A program made the translations under genes and the position numbers. Positions 1 through 7,431 of a DNA stretch of 42,895 nucleotides are shown here, in pieces. Position 1 is the stretch's first letter. Each line of letters starts with the position of its first letter. Location: NCBI RefSeq assembly GCF_900103135.1, contig NZ_FNGO01000020.1:1-42895 (forward strand), written 5' to 3'. Source of the DNA: Halarsenatibacter silvermanii. Its GTDB lineage: Bacteria; Bacillota; Halanaerobiia; Halanaerobiales; Halarsenatibacteraceae. A model generated the notes under the pieces. The model made no database searches and was not told the origin of the DNA. It saw only the letters and a program-made list of their open reading frames with translations.

Positions 1-414
1 AACAAAGGCAGAAAGATCAAAGTTTTTCATTTTGAAAGCTGTGATGATTGCGATGAAAGAGAAAATTGCACTACTGCTAAAAAAGGTCGTACTATTACTC
101 TTCGTTACAATGAAGCAGAAGCCTTAAAAGCATTAAGACGTCAGAAAGAAGAGGAAGATTTTGAAGAAACTTATCATAAGCGCTATATCGTTGAAAGAAA
201 GATAGCTGAGTTATTCTTTAGACACGGCATGAGGCAGGCTCGATTTTTTGGCAAACGCAAAATAGAGTTCCAGATGATGTGTAAAGCTTTAGCAGTAAAC
301 ATAAAAAGACTGCCTAAACTGTTAAGCAGTGCGCCAGGAGTATGTCTCAAGAAGGTAAAAAAGGTACTTGGAAGCGGAAGTAATGAGAAAAAGGCCACTA
401 AATCGACAGTATAG
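1..414 (+). mobile_element. IS1182-family transposase, C-terminal part (cut by window edge)
   Basis: The frame is open from base 1 to the TAG at 412-414, giving 137 residues without a start, so the gene begins outside the window. The fragment has a cysteine cluster (CDDCDERENC) followed by an Arg-rich helix. It ends in the motif HKRYIVERKIAELFFRHGMR and a FFGKRKIEFQ segment with a final N-IKRL. This order (Cys knuckle, VE...K/R...G...R.FG..K...Q....A...N.KR) is the usual C-terminus of IS1182-type DDE transposases, where the Glu is the third catalytic acid. The call rests on motif recognition; only the C-terminal third is visible, so activity cannot be judged. Confidence 0.75.
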
Positions 415-510
415 ATGCTGCTGGTGTTTTATTTTTTTCTCCCAAACATTTTTGCGAGAAATTATCGCATATTTTATTTTCAAAGAACGAGGTTTTTCAA
501 CAGTCTCCTA
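415..510 (+). mobile_element. Probable right end of the IS1182-type element
   Basis: This is the non-coding tail after the transposase stop. It ends in the string GGTTTTTCAACAGTCTC (491-507), which resembles the terminal inverted repeats of IS1182-type elements. The left end lies outside the window, so the inverted repeat partner cannot be checked. The exact junction is uncertain by several bases. Confidence 0.45.
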
Positions 511-568
511 GCATCCTTTCTATTACCTCCCGAATTTGGAGTATTCAGGAGGTTTAATTCTAGGATGC
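511..568. repeat. Imperfect long hairpin abutting the IS end
   Basis: The core stem pairs 526-535 (CCTCCCGAAT) with 543-552 (ATTCAGGAGG) with one mismatch and a 7-base loop. The outer arms GCATCCT (511-517) and AGGATGC (562-568) also pair, with a poorly paired stretch between. It sits exactly where the IS seems to end, so it may be the palindromic target site or an old terminator. No T-tract follows on either strand. Confidence 0.4.
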
Positions 569-990
569 CTGGAGTTGTCCCTCCTTTTTCAGGTACACCT
601 CTGTAATTTTAGTTTCCATTCTCTGTACTTTTAGTTTACCAAAAACATTTTGGCCACAGGTAACAGAGCCAGGACAGTAAGAAACATCAAAATTAAAGAT
701 TTGAAACTGCAAGAAGGCTATGTAGTTCTGCGTGCACTGTTTCTGAGAAATCAAACAGATCAGTGCCTTTTAAGCCCTGCTTCGAATTACACGCCATTCA
801 GAGGGAGACACCAATAAAAAAACACCAGCATTTCGGCGGTGTCTAAAAAGTAGGGGCAAATCAAATTTCTACATTCTTCATCTTACCGTTAAATTATAGA
901 ATTTATCAGACTAAAGAATCTAAAGAATGCTGATGTGCCAGGAAATGCGGGTTGAAGTCTTCTTATAAAAAATACCCATAAGAAATAATT
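569..990. other. Non-coding decayed DNA between the IS end and the HD gene terminator
   Basis: No convincing gene is seen on either strand. A small hairpin with arms ACACC and GGTGT lies at about 821-842, with a T-tract on the minus-strand side at 814-820. That makes it a weak minus-strand terminator candidate. Bases 813-831 resemble the reverse complement of 414-432, just after the transposase stop, which hints at a second, inverted and decayed IS copy. The evidence is only about 19 bases long. Confidence 0.3.
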
Positions 991-1017
991 AAACCGCAGG
1001 CTATTAACCTGCGGTTT
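991..1017 (-). terminator. Intrinsic terminator of the HD hydrolase gene (bidirectional form)
   Basis: A perfect 10-bp stem AAACCGCAGG (991-1000) / CCTGCGGTTT (1008-1017) with a 7-base loop lies 40 bases past the stop codon of the minus-strand HD gene. The stem ends in A/T on both sides, so it could also stop plus-strand transcripts coming from the IS. Confidence 0.8.
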
Positions 1018-1056
1018 TTGGTGGGCTGTGATATTTAGTTGAAAGATTGCGGAATA

Positions 1057-1815
1057 TCAAATATGGCAGTCGATGTTATTAAGATGAGTATTTTTATTCC
1101 AATCCTCGCGGTAAGTTGCCAGTTCATCAGCTATAGCTATAAGCTTCACATCCGGATATTTATCCTTGGCATTATTGTACTGCTTGAGGAGTTCTCGATC
1201 TTCTGTAAGGCTATCTTCCCAGGCTCCCATGTGAAAACGGATGGCCAGCATTTCACGATCCTTTAAATCAATAAATTTTTCCGCTAAATATACGGACTTA
1301 TCACCGTGCTTGAAGGGATACCGCGGACTCTCTTTATAACCCCACCCGTGATCCTGCTCGGGACGTTTTTCCTCAGGCTTGTTTTTAAGCCAGTCTATGA
1401 GAGAAGAAACGTATCGCCGGGAGAAGTTGACGGGATTTTCTTCAAGCTCCTTATTATGATTTTCCAGCAGCGATTTTAAATATTCGAGCTGCTTTTCGGT
1501 CGGCTCTTCATCATCCTTTCTTTCATACGTATCTATCTTACAGACATCGTGCAGAAGAGAGGTTATGATAGCTGAATCTTTCGGTATATCCATCTGCAAA
1601 TCAGCTATTAATTTTGTGTACTCGTTAAGAACCAAAAGAGAATGATAGGCCAACCCGCCCTGAAAACTGGAATGATACTTGATCGAGGCCGGCATATTGA
1701 AAAAATCTTTTTCCTTTAAAAAATCCATAAGCTTGTCCATAGAAAAATTTGCCCGATTTATTTTTCCCAGGTATGCCCGGTAAGTTTCAATCAGCGGTTT
1801 TACATCAATGGCCAT
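1057..1815 (-). CDS. HD-domain phosphohydrolase-like protein
   Basis: A soluble 252-residue protein with no signal peptide or membrane segment. The metal-binding HD superfamily pattern is visible: a His in AYHS near residue 57, the HD pair in SLLHDVCK near 89, later His residues in KHGDK and RFHMG, and an Asp in ADELA near 229. This order (H...HD...H...H...D) is that of HD phosphohydrolases acting on nucleotides or cyclic nucleotides. The substrate cannot be told from the sequence. The ATG at 1815 has an AAGGAGATGG ribosome binding site at the right distance. The gene is monocistronic by its surroundings: it has its own terminator downstream and a 312-base gap upstream. It is not of the HD-GYP type found elsewhere in the window, because the GYP signature is missing. 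Confidence 0.75.
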   Translation of the reverse strand: MAIDVKPLIETYRAYLGKINRANFSMDKLMDFLKEKDFFNMPASIKYHSSFQGGLAYHSLLVLNEYTKLIADLQMDIPKDSAIITSLLHDVCKIDTYERKDDEEPTEKQLEYLKSLLENHNKELEENPVNFSRRYVSSLIDWLKNKPEEKRPEQDHGWGYKESPRYPFKHGDKSVYLAEKFIDLKDREMLAIRFHMGAWEDSLTEDRELLKQYNNAKDKYPDVKLIAIADELATYREDWNKNTHLNNIDCHI

Positions 1816-1976
1816 TAAATAACCATCTCCTTTTAGCGTTTTATGGCTCTCTTAAATATTTGATAAATTTTTAGCCAGCATGCCAAAATTACGTCCAGCA
1901 ACAATATTATATCAGAAATTTAATTTAGGGACCAGCATACCTCGGCCAACCAGTAAGCCTGTTTTTAAAGGGAGAC

Positions 1977-2028
1977 AAGCGGAGGGGGTCGGTAGGTTTA
2001 ACTTTGAACCTACCGACCCCCTCCGCTT
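1977..2028. repeat. 22-bp perfect inverted repeat (very stable hairpin) in the mnmG-HD gap
   Basis: Bases 1977-1998 pair without mismatch with 2007-2028 around an 8-base loop. The stem is GC-rich (core GGGGGTCGGTAGG). There is no T-tract on either strand, so it is not a standard intrinsic terminator. It lies between the mnmG stop (2128) and the HD gene start (1815), both minus strand. The rest of the 1816-2127 gap holds no gene. Confidence 0.8.
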
Positions 2029-2127
2029 ACTCTCTTATCCCTGTCAGGGAAAGCGCTAGTCTAAAATTTTTCAACTGGTGGTTTAAATGTCGAGCTCAAA
2101 TAGAAAAAAGCTGGAAGGAATGATAGG

Positions 2128-4014
2128 TCATAAATCCCCTTCTTTTTTGAGATAAACCAACAAAGCCTGAATATCGGCCGGGGAAACTCCGGCTATGCGG
2201 GAGGCCTGGCCCAGAGAGCGAGGTTTTATCCTGTTGAGTTTTTCCCGGGCTTCGCGGCGCAGATTATCAAAATTTTTATATTCGAGATCCTCCGGCAGCC
2301 TGATATTCTCCTGCCTTTCAAACTCTTTGATCTGCTGTTTTTGCCGATCTATATACCCCTTATATTTAGCTTCAATTTCCAGCTGTTTTTGCACAGGTTG
2401 AGGCAAAGAGGGTAAGTCATCTGCCAGGGCGGCGAGATCCTGCCAGGATATCTCCGGCCGGCGCAGGATTTTTTCCAGACTGGCGGGCTGGCTTAACCCT
2501 CCGCTTTCTCGCTCCTGCAGAAATTCGCGCACCTCTGCTGTGGGGGTGACTCTTTCTTTTTGAAGATAATCTCTGCCCTGCTGCAGCTTTTCCTGCTTCT
2601 CCTGAAAATACTGCCAGCGTTTATCGGAGACCAGCCCGATCTCCCTCCCGGAAGGTGTAAGCCGCTGATCGGCATTATCCTGCCGCAAAAGCAGACGATA
2701 TTCCGCGCGCGAGGTCATCATCCGATAGGGCTCTTTGGGCTCATCGGTGACGAGATCGTCGATCAAGACTCCGATATAGGTCTGAGAGCGTTTTAAAATC
2801 ATCGGCTCTTTGCCCCTCAGCTTCTGCCCGGCATTGATGCCGGCTATAATTCCCTGGCCTGCAGCCTCCTCATAGCCCGAGGTGCCGTTGATCTGTCCGG
2901 CGGTAAAAAGATCCGGCACCTGCCGGCTTTCCAGACTCAGGTCAAACTGACCGCTGGCCACACAGTCATACTCTATAGCATAGGCCGGACGGGCTATTTC
3001 AGCCTCGCTCATGCCCGGCAGAGTTCGCAGCATCTTTATCTGCACATCCAGCGGCAGGCTGGTGGAAAAACCGGAAAGATAGTATTCATCAGTGCTGCGC
3101 CCCTCCGGTTCTAAAAACAGCTGATGGCTCTTTTTGTCGGGAAATTTCATCACCTTATCCTCGATTGAGGGACAATAACGCGGCCCGGTGCCCTCAATTT
3201 CCCCGCTGAAAAGAGGAGTCCTATCCTTATTCTCTCTGATAATTTCATGCGTTCTTTCGTCGGTGCGAACTATCCAGCAGTCATCCTGTTTTCCCGACAG
3301 AGGTTCTGACAGAAAAGAAAAAGAGAGGCCTTTTTCTCCGGTCTGTTTTTTGAGGCTGCTGAAATCGATGGAATTGCCGCTGATGCGGGGCGGGGTGCCG
3401 GTTTTGAAGCGCAGAAGTTCAAAACCTAAATCCTGCAGCGAACGTGAAAGCTCATTGGCGGGATACTGCTGATTGGGACCGGCATTGTAGGTGGCCTCGC
3501 CGATGATAACGCGGGCTTTCAGAAAGGTGCCGGTGGTCAATATTATCTTCTCTCCTCGATAAAAAAGGCCGGTGCTGCCCACCACTCCGCTGGCCCGGCC
3601 CCGGCTATCAACTTCTATATTCTCGACGATCTCCTGCTTTAAATCCAGGTTTTCCTGCCGCTCGAGCACCTGCTTCATGCGGCTGTGATAACGAGCTTTA
3701 TCGGCCTGGCCTCTCAATCCCTGTACCGCCGGACCTTTGCTGGTGTTGAGCATGCGAATCTGGGTCATGGTTTGATCCATGTTGAGAGCCATCTCTCCTC
3801 CCAGAGCATCGATCTCTCTCACTATATGGGCCTTGCCCGGACCGCCCAGCGAAGGGTTGCAGGGCATGAAAGCCACATGGTCTAAGTTGACTGTCAGCAC
3901 TAAAGTTTTAAAGCCCATTCTGGCTGAGGCCAGCGCAGCCTCACAGCCGGCATGTCCGGCTCCTATCACTATGATATCGTATTTTTTAGCGTGTTCTTTT
4001 ATGTATTCAGACAT
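2128..4014 (-). CDS. mnmG: tRNA uridine-5-carboxymethylaminomethyl modification enzyme MnmG (GidA)
   Basis: This is the FAD-binding partner of MnmE. Together they place the aminomethyl or carboxymethylaminomethyl group on C5 of the wobble uridine (U34) of tRNAs reading NNA/NNG codons. At 628 residues it has the full family length. The FAD dinucleotide fold is seen as VIGAGHAGCEAA near residue 16. The family signature CNPSLGGPGKAHIVREID follows near 52, then GTFLKARVIIGE near 161 and GTGPRYCPSIEDK with its conserved Cys near 276. The C-terminal helical domain carries the tRNA/MnmE-binding region and ends with RIAGVSPADIQALLVYLKK. The ATG at 4014 follows GGAGGCGG. In many Firmicutes this gene follows mnmE and precedes rsmG/parAB. 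Here neither neighbour is present, so the locus is rearranged. Confidence 0.97.
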   Translation of the reverse strand: MSEYIKEHAKKYDIIVIGAGHAGCEAALASARMGFKTLVLTVNLDHVAFMPCNPSLGGPGKAHIVREIDALGGEMALNMDQTMTQIRMLNTSKGPAVQGLRGQADKARYHSRMKQVLERQENLDLKQEIVENIEVDSRGRASGVVGSTGLFYRGEKIILTTGTFLKARVIIGEATYNAGPNQQYPANELSRSLQDLGFELLRFKTGTPPRISGNSIDFSSLKKQTGEKGLSFSFLSEPLSGKQDDCWIVRTDERTHEIIRENKDRTPLFSGEIEGTGPRYCPSIEDKVMKFPDKKSHQLFLEPEGRSTDEYYLSGFSTSLPLDVQIKMLRTLPGMSEAEIARPAYAIEYDCVASGQFDLSLESRQVPDLFTAGQINGTSGYEEAAGQGIIAGINAGQKLRGKEPMILKRSQTYIGVLIDDLVTDEPKEPYRMMTSRAEYRLLLRQDNADQRLTPSGREIGLVSDKRWQYFQEKQEKLQQGRDYLQKERVTPTAEVREFLQERESGGLSQPASLEKILRRPEISWQDLAALADDLPSLPQPVQKQLEIEAKYKGYIDRQKQQIKEFERQENIRLPEDLEYKNFDNLRREAREKLNRIKPRSLGQASRIAGVSPADIQALLVYLKKEGDL

Positions 4015-4034
4015 TTAAAGCCGCCTCCATTTAT

Positions 4035-4988
4035 TCAGCTTGAAAATTTTTGCAGACATCTGCCTCCGAGATAATCAAACTTTTCCCCCTGCTGGACTTT
4101 TCTTTTTTCCATTTCGGCCACAATCTCCTGATGTATCTGCCTATTATCCCGCCCCCAGTTGACAAAAAGAGAACCCTCCCGGGGAGCTCTGCCCAAAAGC
4201 CTCTGCACGGCAATCTCCGGATCGAGCAGCTGCAGAAATTCTATCACCCGATCTTTATATTCCTCCAGTGAGATAATTTCAAGCTTTCCCGCCTCATATT
4301 GAGCGCCGAATTCTGTTCCCTCCCGCAGATAAAGAGCATGAAGCTTTACCGTATCCAGCTTCAGCGCCGAGAGAATGCGGGCGTTTTCTCTGACATCCTC
4401 CCTGTTATCGCCGGGGAGGTTTAGGATTAAATGTGCCCCCACCTCAAAATCAAATTCCTGAGCGATTTTTACGGCATCGATAAACTGAGCCAGCGTGTGG
4501 CCGCGATTGGCCCGCTTTAAAGTGTGATAATTGACCGTCTGCAGTCCCAGCTCCACGGTCAAAGATATGCTCTCATCCCGGGAATGAACCGCCTTTTTTA
4601 TGCCTTCGAGATACTTTTCATTCAAACAATCAGGTCTGGTGGAGAGGGTGATTTCCACGATATCCTCTACCTGCAGCGCTTTTTGCAGATATTCTTTTAG
4701 TTTTGGCAGGGGAAGATAGGTGGTGGTGAAATTTTGCAGATAGGCGATGAATTTTTCCGCGTTGTATCTCTGGCCGATATGATCTTTGAGCTCTGTGAGC
4801 TGCTGGCGTATGGAATCATCGGGCTTACTTTCAAAGCCGGCTGCCTTTTCGCCGCAGTAATAACAGCCCTCCTCGCCCAAAAGCCCATCCCTGTTGGGGC
4901 AGGTGAGGGGCAGATTGAGCGGCAGCTTGTAGGTTTTGACCCCGTGTTTTTGTTTGAGATGTTCTGAATATTTGTAATAAACTTCCAT
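4035..4988 (-). CDS. Radical SAM protein, YhcC/TIGR01212 type
   Basis: A 317-residue protein of the TIGR01212 radical SAM family. The cluster cysteines appear as CPNRDG followed by GCYYCG near residues 29-45, spaced as in this family and unlike the classic CxxxCxxC. Further family marks are YLQNFTTTY near 104, STRPDCL near 137, ELGLQTVN near 166 and HLILNLPGDNRED near 201. The C-terminus is long and ends in a GRAPRE/NWGR segment. The reaction is not established. The start at 4988 has GGGGGAG upstream. It lies only 20 bases before mnmG on the same strand, so the two are probably co-transcribed. That would fit a role in RNA modification or general housekeeping, which is inference from position only. 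Confidence 0.85.
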   Translation of the reverse strand: MEVYYKYSEHLKQKHGVKTYKLPLNLPLTCPNRDGLLGEEGCYYCGEKAAGFESKPDDSIRQQLTELKDHIGQRYNAEKFIAYLQNFTTTYLPLPKLKEYLQKALQVEDIVEITLSTRPDCLNEKYLEGIKKAVHSRDESISLTVELGLQTVNYHTLKRANRGHTLAQFIDAVKIAQEFDFEVGAHLILNLPGDNREDVRENARILSALKLDTVKLHALYLREGTEFGAQYEAGKLEIISLEEYKDRVIEFLQLLDPEIAVQRLLGRAPREGSLFVNWGRDNRQIHQEIVAEMEKRKVQQGEKFDYLGGRCLQKFSS

Positions 4989-5049
4989 GCTGGCTCCCCC
5001 GTAACATCAATATTTTTAACGGTTTTTCGTTCTGGCCTGGAAGGCGGAT

Positions 5050-6840
5050 TCAGGCAAATATCACTCTGCCTCCGGCCGGCACCTCGATCTCGATGAAATA
5101 ATTTTCTTCATCCATCTTTATAATTTCGGCTGTGGCATCTATCTGCCCTTCCCTTGAGGAATAAAGGCATTGAAAGCTGTCGCCGGGGCTGCAAAGATCG
5201 CTGTCTATCATGACCTTAGCCTTTATATCTTCCTCCAGATCGCTGTTCATGGCCAGCAAAAATTCTTTCTGGCTAAAAATGCGGGACCAGGCGATTAAGC
5301 CTCTGTATTTTTCGTCCTCCGGCTTGGCGGGCAGATGGAATTTTTCATCATCGCCATCGCAGCAAAATCTGCGCAAATATTGTCTGCCCACCTTCAAACT
5401 CTCGTGTTCTTTCCTCAGCCGGGATAATTTGCTCATCTCCTGATAGACGGGATTATCCCTATCAAAAAAGCTGCATCCCTGTGAGCGAAATGCTCCAAAA
5501 TCCCCTCCGAACATCGACTCTCTTACATATTTGTCTTCATCGCCGCTGCCGTCAAAAGCCTGCTCTGTGCCGTAATACATGCAGGGGATTCCCAGAGAAA
5601 AAAGATTCAAAAAGATAGCGTTTTTGAGCAGAGGGGTGGTTTCTTTATCAGCGCAAAATCTCTCTTTGTGCTCCTGCTGGTAGACCATATCGTGATCGTC
5701 AAACATAGTTATAACCTTGTTTTTATACCATTTGTATTCACTTTCGCCGGGAAGTTGACTGTTTTTAAAGATGCTGAAATAATTTTTGGGGCAGGAGTAA
5801 CCCTTGGCCGTTTCCTCCAAATTTTTGGGTATTTTATTTATGCCCAGGGCGGCATTGAGTCCGGTGCTGTCACAAATTTCTCTGGCGAATTCCATCCCCC
5901 CGGTTATCTCCCCAATTATATAGAAATTTTTCTTGCCCAGAGTGTGGGCGAATTCTCTGATCTCTGTCACAAAATATCTGGCAGCGCCGGGATGCAGATG
6001 TTTGACCGTATCGAGTCTAAACCCGTCAATATCGGCATAGGCAATCCAGTATTTATAGCATTTGGTCAGCACTTCTAAAGCTTTAGAAGCTCTGTAATCT
6101 GCCAGCTCGCCCGACCCTGTATTTATATTCTTCAAAGAATAGAAATCGCCTTCTACATATTCGGGATAATTTTCCCAGTCGGTGATATAGCCCCTGCGGG
6201 AAAATGCCTCCAGCTCAAAAATTTCCCGGGGCCATACTCCTCCCTCCGACCAGGCCGCACTGCGGTCGGGATTTTCCGGATCGATATCCGGCTCTCCCTT
6301 TTCATTTTTAAAACTTTTTACCGGATATCTTTCTTCGCTGTAGGCGGGATCTTCAACCTCATAGCTGAAAACATCAGCAGCGTGGTTGATTATTACATCC
6401 AGGATGACATACATATCTCTGTCATGAGCTTTCTGGCATAATTCCTGCAGATCCTCTCTGCTGCCAAAATGGGGATCGACGGCCAAAAAGTTTTGAATAC
6501 CGTAGCCGTGATAGGTGCTGGCAAAAGGAGCCTGCTTTAACACCGGACTTATCCAGATGGCGGTAATGCCCAGATCCTTGAGATAATCCAGGCGCTCAAT
6601 AAGACCGGACAGATTGCCTCCGTTCCAGGTATCTCCGGCATTTTCCCATCTCTGCCGGGACTCTTCATCGCCCAGGATATTTTCGTAATCCTTTTCCGGA
6701 TCATATAAAGGTCTTTCACTGCCGTCGGCAAAACGGTCAACCAGCAGAAAATATAATATCTGTTCTTCCCAGGCTTCGGGCGAGGGCTTATAATCGCGTT
6801 TTTCAGCAATCTTTTGCAGATCAAAATCTGTATCTCTCAT
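5050..6840 (-). CDS. GH13 alpha-amylase family glycoside hydrolase, cytoplasmic
   Basis: A 596-residue (beta/alpha)8-barrel glycosidase. The four GH13 regions are present: DVIINHAADV near residue 145, GFRLDTVKH near 273 with the nucleophile Asp, IIGEITGG near 308 with the acid/base Glu, and FDDHD near 381. The N-terminal EEQILYFLLVDRFADG and the segment GGNLSGLIERLDYLKDLGITAIW are also typical. There is no signal peptide, so it should act on internal maltodextrin or glycogen-like glucan, or on imported oligosaccharides. It is somewhat acidic, as expected for a salt-adapted enzyme. The ATG at 6840 follows AATGGAGAG. The exact specificity (amylase, cyclomaltodextrinase or glucanotransferase) is open. 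It reads in the same direction as the radical SAM gene, 61 bases apart. Confidence 0.88.
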   Translation of the reverse strand: MRDTDFDLQKIAEKRDYKPSPEAWEEQILYFLLVDRFADGSERPLYDPEKDYENILGDEESRQRWENAGDTWNGGNLSGLIERLDYLKDLGITAIWISPVLKQAPFASTYHGYGIQNFLAVDPHFGSREDLQELCQKAHDRDMYVILDVIINHAADVFSYEVEDPAYSEERYPVKSFKNEKGEPDIDPENPDRSAAWSEGGVWPREIFELEAFSRRGYITDWENYPEYVEGDFYSLKNINTGSGELADYRASKALEVLTKCYKYWIAYADIDGFRLDTVKHLHPGAARYFVTEIREFAHTLGKKNFYIIGEITGGMEFAREICDSTGLNAALGINKIPKNLEETAKGYSCPKNYFSIFKNSQLPGESEYKWYKNKVITMFDDHDMVYQQEHKERFCADKETTPLLKNAIFLNLFSLGIPCMYYGTEQAFDGSGDEDKYVRESMFGGDFGAFRSQGCSFFDRDNPVYQEMSKLSRLRKEHESLKVGRQYLRRFCCDGDDEKFHLPAKPEDEKYRGLIAWSRIFSQKEFLLAMNSDLEEDIKAKVMIDSDLCSPGDSFQCLYSSREGQIDATAEIIKMDEENYFIEIEVPAGGRVIFA

Positions 6841-6966
6841 TATTATCTCTCCATTCTGGAAAATTAAATTATTTTTCTCCGGTGCCGCCGATCGGATCGG
6901 GTGAATAGAGGGGGATGATGACAGAACCGGAGGTCAATAAAGAATCGCAGCAAAACTTTTGCAGGA

Positions 6967-7004
6967 ATTAAAAAGTCCCAGCTACCGAAATAAAACAGCT
7001 GGGA
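6967..7004 (-). terminator. Intrinsic terminator behind the 7012-7187 gene remnant
   Basis: An 8-bp stem TCCCAGCT (6976-6983) / AGCTGGGA (6997-7004) is followed on the minus strand by CTTTTTAATT. It starts 8 bases after the stop codon of the remnant reading frame. This suggests that frame once ended a real gene. Confidence 0.7.
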
Positions 7005-7011
7005 GGCGATC

Positions 7012-7187
7012 TCATTTTTCTTTTCTGTATACCCCCACGACGGGAAATTTTTGGATGAATTCATCGCCGTGAGGAGCTTCTTCCATGGCTTCGGTCAGAT
7101 CTTCGCCGTCGAGACCGACCAGATTCAGCCGCAGATAGATTTCATTAATAATTAATTTCGATGAAATCGGTTTTTTTCCTGCATAAA
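7012..7187 (-). pseudogene. Remnant: C-terminal 45-58 residues of an acidic protein
   Basis: On the minus strand a frame is open from about 7187 to a TGA at 7012-7014. It reads as a convincing protein end: LRLNLVGLDGEDLTEAMEEA near the middle, then DEFIQKFPVVGVYRKEK. There is no upstream ATG, GTG or TTG with a ribosome binding site, and a TAA in the same frame lies just upstream. The acidic composition matches the genes of this genome and a terminator follows at once. The best reading is the surviving tail of a deleted gene. The family is not recognised. Confidence 0.5.
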
Positions 7188-7328
7188 TTTATAAATTCAG
7201 AAGTTATGTCCCAATTATACTCCTGCTTCAAAGCTTTATCTTAAGCTTTATTTTTTCGACGCCGGCAGAAGAAATTCTGCCAAAACTTGATGAGATCGAT
7301 CAAATTAGGTTATAACACATATGTATGT

Positions 7329-7334
7329 TATAAT
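7329..7334 (+). promoter_or_regulatory. Candidate -10 box upstream of the first GGDEF/HD-GYP gene
   Basis: A perfect TATAAT lies about 100 bases before the start at 7432, within an AT-rich imperfect palindrome (7311-7331). The -35 region at 17 bases upstream (TAGGTT) is weak. The rest of 6841-7431, apart from the remnant and its terminator, holds nothing recognisable. Confidence 0.35.
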
Positions 7335-7431
7335 GAAGGTAATAAGAGGCAAATAAGAAAAATAATTTATATATTAGCAGAAAAAGGATAAAAATGGATA
7401 AAATGAAACTGGAAGTTTCGGGGTGATTTAC

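Noticed and set aside
507-568. Minus-strand text GGGAGGTAATAG and GGAGAC resembling parts of a cobalamin riboswitch
   Set aside because: The other conserved parts (GCCACTG, the arm and full B12 box) are absent, and one piece is the IS terminus.
560-754. Minus-strand 64-codon frame beside the IS end
   Set aside because: No ribosome binding site and no recognisable family; it lies in decayed DNA.
7423-7431. GTG starts three codons upstream in the 7432 and 10362 genes
   Set aside because: In both cases the GTG is within the GGGGTG/GAGGTG ribosome binding site of the following ATG.
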